Origin: an uncultured Eubacteriales bacterium
Lineage (GTDB): Bacteria; Bacillota; Clostridia; Oscillospirales; Oscillospiraceae
Length of the DNA stretch: 64,000 nt
Assembly: GCA_900320465.1 (NCBI GenBank)
Contig: ONSQ01000008.1
Location: 45,925-109,924, forward strand
Direction: 5' to 3'
Numbering within the stretch: position 1 is the first letter of the stretch; each line of letters starts with the position of its first letter. Below the pieces are notes generated by a model that saw only the letters and a list, made by a program, of their open reading frames with translations, searched no databases and had not been told where the DNA came from. A program made the translations under genes and the position numbers. Shown here one piece after another: positions 15,703 through 23,875 of this stretch.

Positions 15703-15795
15703 TTTTTAGCTTTTAGTTTTTAGACATATACCAATGACGACGCCGGGGCAGTCCTGCCCCGGCGTTTCTAAAACTATTCTCTAAAAACTAAGAAT
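15701..15795. repeat. Heptamer repeats flanking a GC-rich hairpin terminator
   Basis: AGTTTTT, AGCTTTT and AGTTTTT run in tandem at 15701-15721. A 12-bp perfect stem follows (15740-15751 with 15754-15765), then related heptamers in inverted orientation to 15795. The hairpin lies between convergent genes and probably terminates both. The same heptamer type recurs at 40066-40094. Confidence 0.7.
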
Positions 15796-17408
15796 TATCC
15801 CCAGAGAGCCGTGAGCATGGGGATGATCTGCTTTTTGCGGCTCATGACGCCGGGCAGGAACATGGCCTTGTCCCGCGGCTTCACGCCGAAGGCCTGCTGC
15901 ATGTCGTCGTCGCTGCCCACATACAGTAGATGCGAGCCCTCCTGCAGCACGTCCGTGATCATCAGGATCACGAAGTTGAACTCCTTTTCGCGCTGCAGCT
16001 TCTGCATATAGGCCATAAACTCGTCCCGCCGGTTCAGCAGCGGGGAGGCGTCGGCGCAGGTGATCTGGCTGACGCCGATATTATGCTCGGCGATATGGAA
16101 TACCTTGTAGTCCGTCCGGAACAGCTCCTCGATGGGCTTTTCCTCGGCGCCCTCCACGGCGAAGAGCTCCCGCCCGATCTCCTGGAGTGAGATATGGGCG
16201 ATCCGCGCCAGGCGCTCGGCCATGGCGATGTCCTTCTTGGTGCAGGTGGGCGACTTGAACATGACGGTGTCGGACAGAATGGCCGCCGCCATCAGTCCCG
16301 CCATCTTGGGTGAGGGCATGACGCCGTATTCCTGATACATGGACGTGATGATCGTCACGGTGCTGCCCACCGGCTCATTGCGGACGCTGATGGGCTGGCC
16401 GGTCTGGATATCGGCCAGACGGTGGTGATCGATGATCTCCATGATCTCCACCTGGTCCAGCCCCGGCACGGACTGGGCCGACTCGTTATGATCCACCAGC
16501 ACCACGCGCTTGCGCCGCGGACGCAGCAGGTGGAAGCGCGAGAGCGTGCCCACCACCCGCTCGTTTTCATCCAGCACGGGATAGCAGCGATAGCGGCTCT
16601 TGAGCAGGACCTCGCGCACGTCGTCCAAATAGTCGCCCAGATGGAACATCACGATGTTTTCGGTATGGCAGGCCCGCTCCACCGGAACGGCCTGGTAGAT
16701 CAGTCTGGCGGCCGTGCGCGCGTCCAACGGCGTGGAGACGATGCAGGTGTTGGCCGTGCTGTGGACCCACTCGCTTCTGATCTCGCTCTGGCAGATGACC
16801 AGGCAGTTGACCTCCCGCTCCAGCGCCTGCTCGATGATCTCCGGCTGCTCGCCGCAGATGAGGATCGTGTCCTTTCCCTCCGCAAGCGGATCGTCGATGG
16901 CCTGGGGCACGGCGATGCGCACCTCGCCGGAGACGGTTTCGATCACGAAGCTGCTCTCGTTGACCAGCTGAGCCTGCAGAACGCTCAGCAGGTTGAACAC
17001 CGGCAGCTCGTCGATCCGGCTGTCGGCAATGGTCTGCATGTCGTGGGTGGCGATGTCGCCGGCACTCAGAAGGCCGAACAGGCGGCCCTCCTCGTCCACG
17101 ATCGGCAGCGTGGAGGCCTCCACGTCCCGCATCGTGCGCCAGGCCAGGTCCATCGTCACATTCGACGTCAGAGCCGGAGGCCGGTCATAGTCGAGATCGC
17201 TGACCTGGGTGCGCATGTTTTTGATCAGCTGCGGCGGCTCAAAGCCGAACTTTTCCAGCATCCGGGCCGACTCATCATTGATCGATCCGATGCGCGCGGC
17301 CCGGTATTCCCTGTCGCCCAGCGCGTTGCGCAGCGCGGCGTAGGAGATGGCCGCCACGATGGAATCGGTGTCCGGGTTGCGGTGACCGGTGACAAAAATC
17401 TCGCTCAT
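15795..17408 (-). CDS. Mn2+-dependent family II inorganic pyrophosphatase with CBS and DRTGG regulatory insert
   Basis: This 537-residue cytoplasmic enzyme hydrolyses pyrophosphate. The DHH phosphoesterase motifs are GHRNPDTDS near residues 8-16, LVDHNE and IDHHRLADI. Between them lies a long insert with CBS and DRTGG features, which in known CBS-pyrophosphatases binds adenine nucleotides and regulates activity. The C-terminal DHHA2 domain carries the substrate-binding basic residues. The start ATG follows a GAGAGGAG site and a promoter at 17490-17462. Confidence 0.93.
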   Translation of the reverse strand: MSEIFVTGHRNPDTDSIVAAISYAALRNALGDREYRAARIGSINDESARMLEKFGFEPPQLIKNMRTQVSDLDYDRPPALTSNVTMDLAWRTMRDVEASTLPIVDEEGRLFGLLSAGDIATHDMQTIADSRIDELPVFNLLSVLQAQLVNESSFVIETVSGEVRIAVPQAIDDPLAEGKDTILICGEQPEIIEQALEREVNCLVICQSEIRSEWVHSTANTCIVSTPLDARTAARLIYQAVPVERACHTENIVMFHLGDYLDDVREVLLKSRYRCYPVLDENERVVGTLSRFHLLRPRRKRVVLVDHNESAQSVPGLDQVEIMEIIDHHRLADIQTGQPISVRNEPVGSTVTIITSMYQEYGVMPSPKMAGLMAAAILSDTVMFKSPTCTKKDIAMAERLARIAHISLQEIGRELFAVEGAEEKPIEELFRTDYKVFHIAEHNIGVSQITCADASPLLNRRDEFMAYMQKLQREKEFNFVILMITDVLQEGSHLLYVGSDDDMQQAFGVKPRDKAMFLPGVMSRKKQIIPMLTALWG

Positions 17409-17461
17409 GACTTCTGCTCCTCTCTGTCCGGGCCCTGGACGGGTGCCCGGCTTTTCTATTA

Positions 17462-17490
17462 ATTATAGGGGATGGGGCCCTGGAATGCAA
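17462..17490 (-). promoter_or_regulatory. Promoter of the CBS-pyrophosphatase gene
   Basis: On the minus strand TTGCAT (17490-17485), a 17-base spacer and TATAAT (17467-17462). The leader is about 50 bases. Confidence 0.7.
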
Positions 17491-17559
17491 GCTGATTTCC
17501 TCTTTCTTTTCTCGCCGCGGTATGGTAAGATAGTCGAAAAAAGGCAAAAGGAGTATCCC

Positions 17560-19371
17560 ATGAAGAAGAAACTGACCGCGCTTCTCTCTCTGCTGCTTGC
17601 GCTGCTGATGCTCGCCGGCTGTTCGCTGCAGCCCACCGATCTGGGTGAGGCAGTACGCGATAAGCTCGGCGCCCTGTCGGGCGGCGACAGTGAGCACAAC
17701 CCTGACGGCGTGATGTTCAGCGACATGCGCTATTCCCGTCCGGACACCGAAGCGCTCTACACCGACATCGACGCCGTGCAGCAGGCCCTCGACGGCGGCT
17801 CGCGTCTGAAGAAGGTGGAGGAGCTGCTGGACGTGTGCATGGATGATTATTATACCTTTTCCACCATGTACGCCCTGTGCAACATCTTCAACTGCCGGGA
17901 TCTGCGGGACGAGTACTACGCCGACGAGTACGAGTGGATAAGCGCCGAGAGCGCCGAGGTCTCCCGCCGCTTCGACGAGCTGTATTACGCCTGCGCCGGC
18001 TCCTCGCTGGGCCGCGAGCTGGAGGAGGACTATTTCTGGGAGGGCTTCTGCGAGGATTACGCCGACCCCAACGACTCCTACTACAACGACGTGACCGTGG
18101 CTCTCATGCAGCAGGAAAGCGACCTGATCAGCCGCTACCGCAGCATCGTGGCCGACCCGGTGATTCTCTTTGAGGGCGAGGAGCAGAGCTTTCTTGAGCT
18201 CAGCGAGGAGCTGCTCTCCGACGACGGCTACGGCAGCTACACGCGCTATCTCTCGGCGCTGATGACCTACTACGAGACCTACAGCGTGCCGCTTGCCGAC
18301 GTGTATATCGAGCTCATGCGCGTGCGCGGTGAGATGGCCGAGGCCATGGGCTTTGACGGGGTGGAGGCCATGGAGTTTGACTTCGGCTTTGACCGGGATT
18401 ACAGTCCCTCCGACGCCGCCGTGTTCGTCAGCGACGTCAAGACCCACCTGGTGCCGATCTACCGCTGGGCCGAGGACGAGGGCGTGTCTTATTCCGTCAA
18501 CTATTCCTCCCTGAACTCCGACGAGCTTTTTGACGACATGCGGAGCGTGGCCGGCCAGATCGGCGGCAGCTGTGCCGAGGCCTTTGCCTTTATGAGCCGC
18601 TACGGGCTGTACGACATTGCCCCCAGCCCCTATAAGGCCGACACCTCCTTCCAGACCTATCTGGACGACTACGAATCCCCCTTCATTTTCCTCAACCCCA
18701 ACGGCACCACCAGCGATCTGCTGACCTTTGTGCACGAGTTTGGCCACTTCACCGACGCCTACGTCAACTTTGACGCCGCCGAGTCCATCGACCTGGCGGA
18801 GACCTTCTCCCAGAGTCTGGAATTCCTGTCCCTGTCCCACATGGACCAGGTGCTCAGCGACCGCGAGATCCGGCAGCTGCGCCATGCCAAGATGTACGAC
18901 GCGCTGGACACCTTTATCCAGCAGTGCGCCTTCGCGGACTTTGAGAGCAAGGCCCACGCCATCGGCCCCGACGCGCTGGACGCCGACAAGCTCTGTGAGC
19001 TGGCGCTGCAGAGCGCCAGGGACTTCGGCTTCTGCTCGGAGGGCTTTGAGAGCTATATCCAGTACTACTGGATGGACATCACCCACCTGTACGAGTATCC
19101 CTTCTACGTGATCTCGTACCCGGTTTCCCTGGCCGTCTCAATGGAAATCTACGGTCTGGAGCTGGAGGAGAGCGGCAAGGGTCTGGAAAAGTATTTCGAG
19201 ATCATGCCCCGCGACTATGATACCTTTATGGAGACCGTGCGCGCCGGTGGACTGGACAGTCCCTTTGCCAAGGGCTCCATGGCCGCCATCGCCGACATGA
19301 TCGGCGACACGCTGGGCTACGACGGCTCCGACTCCTCCGGGCGCGGCCGAAGCGGTCTGCACCAGCCCTGA
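17560..19371 (+). CDS. Exported M3 family (oligoendopeptidase F-like) metallopeptidase lipoprotein
   Basis: The 603-residue product carries a signal peptide with lipobox LAGC, then a helical M3-like body. The zinc motif is HEFGH at residues 392-396, with Glu414 as the likely third ligand. M3 oligoendopeptidases are usually cytoplasmic; a lipid-anchored version points to cleavage of peptides outside the cell. The start is ATG 17560, six bases after AAAGGAG; the upstream in-frame extension overlaps the promoter of the divergent gene and is rejected. A terminator follows. Confidence 0.9.
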   Translation: MKKKLTALLSLLLALLMLAGCSLQPTDLGEAVRDKLGALSGGDSEHNPDGVMFSDMRYSRPDTEALYTDIDAVQQALDGGSRLKKVEELLDVCMDDYYTFSTMYALCNIFNCRDLRDEYYADEYEWISAESAEVSRRFDELYYACAGSSLGRELEEDYFWEGFCEDYADPNDSYYNDVTVALMQQESDLISRYRSIVADPVILFEGEEQSFLELSEELLSDDGYGSYTRYLSALMTYYETYSVPLADVYIELMRVRGEMAEAMGFDGVEAMEFDFGFDRDYSPSDAAVFVSDVKTHLVPIYRWAEDEGVSYSVNYSSLNSDELFDDMRSVAGQIGGSCAEAFAFMSRYGLYDIAPSPYKADTSFQTYLDDYESPFIFLNPNGTTSDLLTFVHEFGHFTDAYVNFDAAESIDLAETFSQSLEFLSLSHMDQVLSDREIRQLRHAKMYDALDTFIQQCAFADFESKAHAIGPDALDADKLCELALQSARDFGFCSEGFESYIQYYWMDITHLYEYPFYVISYPVSLAVSMEIYGLELEESGKGLEKYFEIMPRDYDTFMETVRAGGLDSPFAKGSMAAIADMIGDTLGYDGSDSSGRGRSGLHQP

Positions 19372-19387
19372 AGCGATCCTGTCCGTC

Positions 19388-19425
19388 AAAAAACCGGCTG
19401 TGACCAGTGGTCACAGCCGGTTTTT
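19388..19425. terminator. Bidirectional intrinsic terminator
   Basis: A stem of about 17 bp (19388-19405 with 19409-19425) closes on a three-base loop, with A and T runs at either end. It lies between convergent genes and serves both. Confidence 0.9.
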
Positions 19426-19435
19426 GCTGCTGGCA

Positions 19436-20617
19436 TCATTTTTCCTCGATCAGTTCCCTGAAGATCGGCAGCGCGCGCTTTACCGTGTCGGTGCTCACGC
19501 AGGTGCCCAGCCGCAGATAGCCCGGGCAGCCGAAGTCGTCGCAGGGCACGATCAGCACGTCCCGCGCCTTGGCCCGGTCGGAGAACTCCCTTGCGCTGCC
19601 CCGGGGCGAGCGGATCAGCAGATAAAAGGCTCCCTGCGGCGGCACGCACTCATAGCCGTAAGAGCAGAGCGCCTCGTACAGCAGACGGCGGTTGCGGTCA
19701 TAAACCTCCAGATCGGGGCGCACCGAGGCGCAGCGGGCGATCATATGCTGCATCAGCGACGGGGCGCACACATGTCCCGCGGCGCGGGCGGCACCGGCCA
19801 CGGCCGCGTAGACGGACTCGCTGTCCTCCATCGCGTCGGGGATGTAGAGATAGCCCAGTCTCTCGCCGGGCAGGGAGAGAGACTTGGAGTAGGAATAGCA
19901 CACGATGCTGTTGCGCACCAGCAGCGGCACAAAGGGCACGCTCAGTCCGTCGTAGACCAGCTCGCGATAGGGCTCGTCCGCCACCAGATAGATCGGGTGG
20001 CCGTATTCCTTCCCCTTGCGCTCCAGAAGCTCGCCCAGCGCGCGGATGCGCTCGGCGCTGTACACCACGCCCGAGGGGTTGTTGGGTGAGTTGATCAGCA
20101 CCGCCTGGGTGCGGGGCGTGAGCCAGGGCTCCACCGCCGAAGCGTGCAGCTGGAAATCCGAGGTCACGGGCGGCACGATCACGCTCTTCATCCCGGCGGC
20201 CTCGGCGTATACCGTGTACTCCGGGAAAAACGGCGCGACGATCACGCACTCTCCCTCCGCCACGCCCAGCGCGGCGAGCGCGGTGGCCACGGCCGGGGCG
20301 GCACCGCAGGTGAAGAACAGGTTTTCCGGCCTTGCGCCGCAGTCAAAACGCTCGTTGAGATCCGCCGCCACGGCGCGGCGCGCGTCGGCCCCGCCGCCTG
20401 CCGGCGTATAGCTGTGTACGGCCGCGGCGGGCAGCATGCTGACGATGTCCACGATCGCCTCGTTCACCGCCGCCGGCGCGGGCACAGACGGATTGCCGAT
20501 GGAAAAATCAAACACATTCTCCCGCCCGATCTGAGCGGCGCGGGCCATGCCGTATTCGGCCAGCTCGCGGATATACAGCCGGTTCGTCCCCAGCGCGTAA
20601 AACTTTTCATTGACCAT
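19436..20617 (-). CDS. Pyridoxal-phosphate aminotransferase, class I/II
   Basis: The 393-residue fold-type I enzyme shows the family order: SIGNPSVPAP near the N terminus, INSPNNPSG, ADEPYRE and the lysine motif SYSKSLSLPGERLGY that binds pyridoxal phosphate. This form, with GERLGY, resembles aspartate-type aminotransferases in Clostridia; the amino acid substrate is not certain. ATG 20617 is chosen because GGGAGGG lies seven bases upstream; a further upstream in-frame start would precede the promoter start point. Confidence 0.9.
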   Translation of the reverse strand: MVNEKFYALGTNRLYIRELAEYGMARAAQIGRENVFDFSIGNPSVPAPAAVNEAIVDIVSMLPAAAVHSYTPAGGGADARRAVAADLNERFDCGARPENLFFTCGAAPAVATALAALGVAEGECVIVAPFFPEYTVYAEAAGMKSVIVPPVTSDFQLHASAVEPWLTPRTQAVLINSPNNPSGVVYSAERIRALGELLERKGKEYGHPIYLVADEPYRELVYDGLSVPFVPLLVRNSIVCYSYSKSLSLPGERLGYLYIPDAMEDSESVYAAVAGAARAAGHVCAPSLMQHMIARCASVRPDLEVYDRNRRLLYEALCSYGYECVPPQGAFYLLIRSPRGSAREFSDRAKARDVLIVPCDDFGCPGYLRLGTCVSTDTVKRALPIFRELIEEK

Positions 20618-20640
20618 TTCAAATCCCTCCCAGGTTTTCA

Positions 20641-20669
20641 AGTATACTTCCCCTGGCTGCAAATGGCAA
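20641..20669 (-). promoter_or_regulatory. Promoter of the aminotransferase gene
   Basis: Minus-strand TTGCCA (20669-20664), a 17-base spacer and TATACT (20646-20641). The leader would be under 20 bases, which fixes the start at 20617. Confidence 0.65.
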
Positions 20670-20679
20670 GAAAAAAGGC

Positions 20680-20708
20680 TTGTAAGCGCGCGCGGGTTGA
20701 GGTATACT
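20680..20708 (+). promoter_or_regulatory. Promoter of the L,D-transpeptidase gene
   Basis: TTGTAA (20680-20685), a 17-base spacer and TATACT (20703-20708), divergent from the aminotransferase promoter. Confidence 0.65.
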
Positions 20709-20746
20709 GTCTTTGTAACAATTTGTAACCACGGAGAGTTTTTTCC

Positions 20747-21766
20747 ATGAAACGCTTATTTGCCTTTCTGCTGATCCTGGTGCTGGCCTTCGCCATGTAC
20801 GCGGGCGCCGCCGCAGCCAGCTTCACGCTCAGCGCGCCTCAGACCGCGCCCCTGGTGGTGGAGACCGCCCCGGATCCCAGTCCGGAGCCCACGCCCGAAC
20901 CCACGCCGGAGTCAACGCCCGCGCCCACCCCGGAACCGACCCCGGAGCCCACGCCCGCGCCAACGCCCGAACCCACCCCCGAACCGACACCGGAGCCTAC
21001 TCCGGAACCCACGCCCGTCCCCGGCGAGGAGGCTGCGCGCCGCTTCCCCTATCTGCGGCGGGACAATTTCCTGTACTACATCAAGGTCAACGTCACCACC
21101 AACACCGTCACGGTCTACACCAAGAGCGATTCCGGCGAGTTCGACCTGCCCTTTATGGCCATGGTCTGCTCCACCGGCGCCGACACGCCGCGCAGCGGCA
21201 TCTACCGTCTGGGCTGGCGGCTGGAATGGCAGGATCTGTTCTATGACGTGTACGGTCACTATGTGACCCAGATCACCGGCAACATTCTCTTTCACTCCGT
21301 CCCCTATCAGGTGAAGTACGACAACGGCTCGCTGGAGTATTGGGAGTTTGACAAGCTGGGCACCAGCGCCTCCGCCGGCTGCGTCCGCCTGCAGATCAAG
21401 GACGCCAAGTGGATCTACGAGAACGCATACAGCGTCTACGCGGTGGAGTTTTACCAGGATGAGGATCCCGGTCCTCTGGGCAAGCCCAGCGCTCCTCTGA
21501 TTTCCGACAACGAGCTGCGCTGCGGCTGGGACCCCACCGATCCCGACCGGGACAATCCCTGGTACATGACCGACGAACAGATCTACAACGCCTACCCCTG
21601 GCTGCGCCCGGTCCCCACGCCGGAGCCCACCCCCGAACCGACACCGGAGCCTACTCCGGAACCCACGCCGGAGCCTACTCCGGAACCGACCCCCGAGCCC
21701 ACGCCGGAGGTCTCGCCCGAGCCCGGTGACGGGGAAACCGGGGACGACGTCATCGTCATCGGATAA
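20747..21766 (+). CDS. Exported L,D-transpeptidase (YkuD) between Pro-Thr-Glu repeats
   Basis: The catalytic domain (about residues 100-230) has the YkuD pattern: His183 in NILFHSVPY and Cys212 in SASAGCVRL. Enzymes of this family cross-link peptidoglycan between meso-diaminopimelate residues and resist many beta-lactams. An N-terminal signal sequence directs export. Both sides of the domain consist of PEPTPEPT repeats (about 45-90 and 290-320), probably an extended wall-spanning linker. No other wall-binding domain is visible. Confidence 0.92.
   Translation: MKRLFAFLLILVLAFAMYAGAAAASFTLSAPQTAPLVVETAPDPSPEPTPEPTPESTPAPTPEPTPEPTPAPTPEPTPEPTPEPTPEPTPVPGEEAARRFPYLRRDNFLYYIKVNVTTNTVTVYTKSDSGEFDLPFMAMVCSTGADTPRSGIYRLGWRLEWQDLFYDVYGHYVTQITGNILFHSVPYQVKYDNGSLEYWEFDKLGTSASAGCVRLQIKDAKWIYENAYSVYAVEFYQDEDPGPLGKPSAPLISDNELRCGWDPTDPDRDNPWYMTDEQIYNAYPWLRPVPTPEPTPEPTPEPTPEPTPEPTPEPTPEPTPEVSPEPGDGETGDDVIVIG
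20876..21018 (+). repeat. Tandem Pro-Glu-Pro-Thr coding repeat, N-terminal
   Basis: Twelve-base units encoding PEPT or PAPT are repeated with third-position changes. The same repeat type recurs at 21612-21706, after the catalytic domain. Confidence 0.85.
21612..21706 (+). repeat. Tandem Pro-Glu-Pro-Thr coding repeat, C-terminal
   Basis: About eight 12-base units encode PEPT. Sub-blocks match the N-terminal repeat nearly base for base, so recombination between the two could remove the catalytic domain in frame. Confidence 0.85.
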
Positions 21767-21777
21767 TCGCATAAACA

Positions 21778-21810
21778 AAAAGGATGTGAGCTGCGGCTCA
21801 CATCCTTTTT
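21778..21810. terminator. Bidirectional intrinsic terminator
   Basis: A 13-14-bp stem built on AAGGATGTGAGC and its complement, with A and T runs. It lies between the transpeptidase and the convergent dnaC-like gene. Confidence 0.85.
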
Positions 21811-22781
21811 GTTTCGGTTCCCTTATTCTTCTTTTTCAGCCGCAGATCCTGGCCGAAGAAGCGCAAAAGCTCATAGCTGCCACGCAGACGCGAATAGATC
21901 TGGGCGGTATAGCGTTTTTCCAGCTCCTCATAGCTGAGATTGGTGCTGATGATGGTCTTTTTCTTTTCGTTGAGCCGGGTGTTGATCAGGGTGTACAGGG
22001 CGCTGTCGGAAAAGGGCGTGCTCATCTCCGTACCCAGGTCGTCCAGGATCATCAGATCGCAGGCCAGCATGCGCCGCACCCGCGCGTCCGCAGTCTCACT
22101 GCGGTTGAACTTCTGCTCCTCGAAGCCGGCGATCACCGCCGAGGTGCTGTCGTAGCAGACCGAATAGCCTCTTGCGGCGACCACGCGGGCCACGCAGGCG
22201 GACAAAAAGGTCTTGCCCAGGCCCGTGCCGCCTTGGAAAAGCAGGTTGTCCGGACCGTCGGGAAAGTGCTCGGCGTAGTTCCGGGCGAAGGCCAGCACAT
22301 CCTTCATTCTCTCGCGGGCCGTGCCCTCGTACAGGGACAGGTCGAATTTCTCGAAGCTCTCGTCGCCGTTTTTCAGCAGCACGCCCACGTCGCGGGTGAG
22401 CTCGGCATTGTACAGTTTTTTCAGACAATCACACACGCCGCCGCCATATACGCCGCTGTCGCCGCACTTGCCGCAGCTGACGATGGGGTCCAGCCAGTCC
22501 GCGCCGCGGCCCAGCGATCTGAGCAGCTCCCGCCGCCGGGCCTGTACGGCCAGGTTGTCCTCCCGCAGTCGCTGGATCTGCTCGGCGCTGTCGCTCGCCC
22601 CCGACAGGGTGATGCGGACAAGCTCTGTCATCTGCGCGCGCATCTTTTCGTCGCAGTCCTGAATAGCCGGGCAGGCGGCATAGGCCTCGCTGAGGCGAAG
22701 CTGATGCTCGTTTTCGTTGCTCTCCCGGACCCGGTCCAGCGCCGTGCGCGCCCGGGCCAGGATCTTTCCGTCGTAGGTCAT
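21798..22781 (-). CDS. DnaC/DnaI-type replicative helicase loader ATPase
   Basis: This 327-residue AAA+ protein should deliver the replicative helicase to the origin or to stalled forks. Features in order: a helical N-terminal part, a four-Cys zinc site (CGKC followed by CDC) near residues 103-120, a Walker A GGTGLGKT near 185-192 and a Walker B LMILDDLGTE. IstB transposition proteins share the ATPase core, but the zinc site and pairing with dnaD favour the loader. It overlaps dnaD by four bases. Confidence 0.9.
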   Translation of the reverse strand: MTYDGKILARARTALDRVRESNENEHQLRLSEAYAACPAIQDCDEKMRAQMTELVRITLSGASDSAEQIQRLREDNLAVQARRRELLRSLGRGADWLDPIVSCGKCGDSGVYGGGVCDCLKKLYNAELTRDVGVLLKNGDESFEKFDLSLYEGTARERMKDVLAFARNYAEHFPDGPDNLLFQGGTGLGKTFLSACVARVVAARGYSVCYDSTSAVIAGFEEQKFNRSETADARVRRMLACDLMILDDLGTEMSTPFSDSALYTLINTRLNEKKKTIISTNLSYEELEKRYTAQIYSRLRGSYELLRFFGQDLRLKKKNKGTETKRM

Positions 22782-23701
22782 GCTTTCTCTCCCCAGTACT
22801 GTTTCATTCTGCCGGCCAGATCCTCGTCGTCCTCATCCTGCTGGGCGCTGCGCCCGCCGGAGCCGGGGCGGTGCTTTCCCTCAGCCTCTTCGATGGCCTC
22901 CACGCTGTGCAGCCCCTTGGCGTGCCATTTTTCCAGGATGCCGTTCATATACCGCCATTTCAGCGCGCCGGTATTGGTCAGCGTCTTGTCCAGAGCCATG
23001 AGAATGGCCTCGTCGTCAAAGCCCATCTCCGCCCATGTCTCCACATATTTGCTCTCGGTCTGGCTCAGCTCCCGGCCGCGGATGCCCAGCAGCTCCGCCA
23101 GACGCACCTTGTCCTCCCGCCGCCGCGCCATCTCACGGATATAGTCCTCGGCCAGCTCCAGCGTCAGGATCTCCCGGTTGGCCCAGCGGTAGGCCTCCTC
23201 CGTCAGGTACCGCGGCGTGGGACGCCGGGACGAGCCCCAGCGCCGCCTCGATTCGCCGTCGCAGTAATGCAGAAGCAGCATGATGACCTCCGGCGGCATG
23301 CCCAGGTGGTCGTACATATCCACCAGCGCGTTGAGATAGGCCCGCGAGGGCACGGTGCCGATGATGCGCCCCAGCTCGTCCACCAGTGGGGAGAAGCCGC
23401 TGTCGTTCCGAAAGCTGTCCACGATGTCGCGCACCGGATACTGCACGCTCTCCTCCGCCGGGACGAGCTGTTCGGGCTCGGCGCGCCGACCAGGCGCGCT
23501 CTTGAGCAGCCGCTGCAGCTTTTCCCGGGCGGCGTCGATCTCGGCGCGGGTACGGCACAGCACGGCCGCCGCCGTCTCGGCGTCGGCCTCCGGGTGACGG
23601 GCCGCGTACAGGCAGTAGAGCGCCACGTCGCCGTCATGGGCTGCGATCAGCGCGTCCGCCGCTGCGGGGCTTATGAGCTTGTCTGTTTCTCTGTCCGGCA
23701 T
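22778..23701 (-). CDS. DnaD domain replication initiation protein
   Basis: The 307-residue protein has a winged-helix-like N-terminal half and a DnaD/DnaB C-terminal domain. The latter ends in the family signature WRYMNGILEKWHAKGL near residues 255-270. DnaD-type proteins work with the helicase loader at replication start. ATG 23701 follows GGAGAG by eight bases; an upstream in-frame start at 23722 lacks a site. It is the first gene of a two-gene unit with the loader. Confidence 0.9.
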   Translation of the reverse strand: MPDRETDKLISPAAADALIAAHDGDVALYCLYAARHPEADAETAAAVLCRTRAEIDAAREKLQRLLKSAPGRRAEPEQLVPAEESVQYPVRDIVDSFRNDSGFSPLVDELGRIIGTVPSRAYLNALVDMYDHLGMPPEVIMLLLHYCDGESRRRWGSSRRPTPRYLTEEAYRWANREILTLELAEDYIREMARRREDKVRLAELLGIRGRELSQTESKYVETWAEMGFDDEAILMALDKTLTNTGALKWRYMNGILEKWHAKGLHSVEAIEEAEGKHRPGSGGRSAQQDEDDEDLAGRMKQYWGEKA

Positions 23702-23747
23702 AATCGTCTCTCCGCTGTGCATTCGGGATTGTTTTCATTGATTTCAT

Positions 23748-23797
23748 ATTATAGCATCAATTGCATCTTGTCGCAAGAGGGGGACTTGTGGTATACT
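23748..23797. promoter_or_regulatory. Overlapping divergent promoters for dnaD and the U32 gene
   Basis: Leftward: TTGCGA (23776-23771), 17 bases, TATAAT (23753-23748). Rightward: TTGTCG (23768-23773), 18 bases, TATACT (23792-23797). The two -35 elements overlap, so polymerase cannot fill both at once. Confidence 0.6.
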
Positions 23798-23875
23798 TTA
23801 GGTTGAATTACTATGGAGCATCGCAACAACAGCTTACAGTGACTAATACTTTCATTACCGCAAGGAGATCTGTTC

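Noticed and set aside
20876-21706. CRISPR-like array
   Set aside because: The repeats are 12-base coding units for Pro-Glu-Pro-Thr with no spacers.
21798-22781. IstB transposition helper of an IS21 element
   Set aside because: The ATPase core is shared, but there is a zinc site, a coupled dnaD gene and no transposase.
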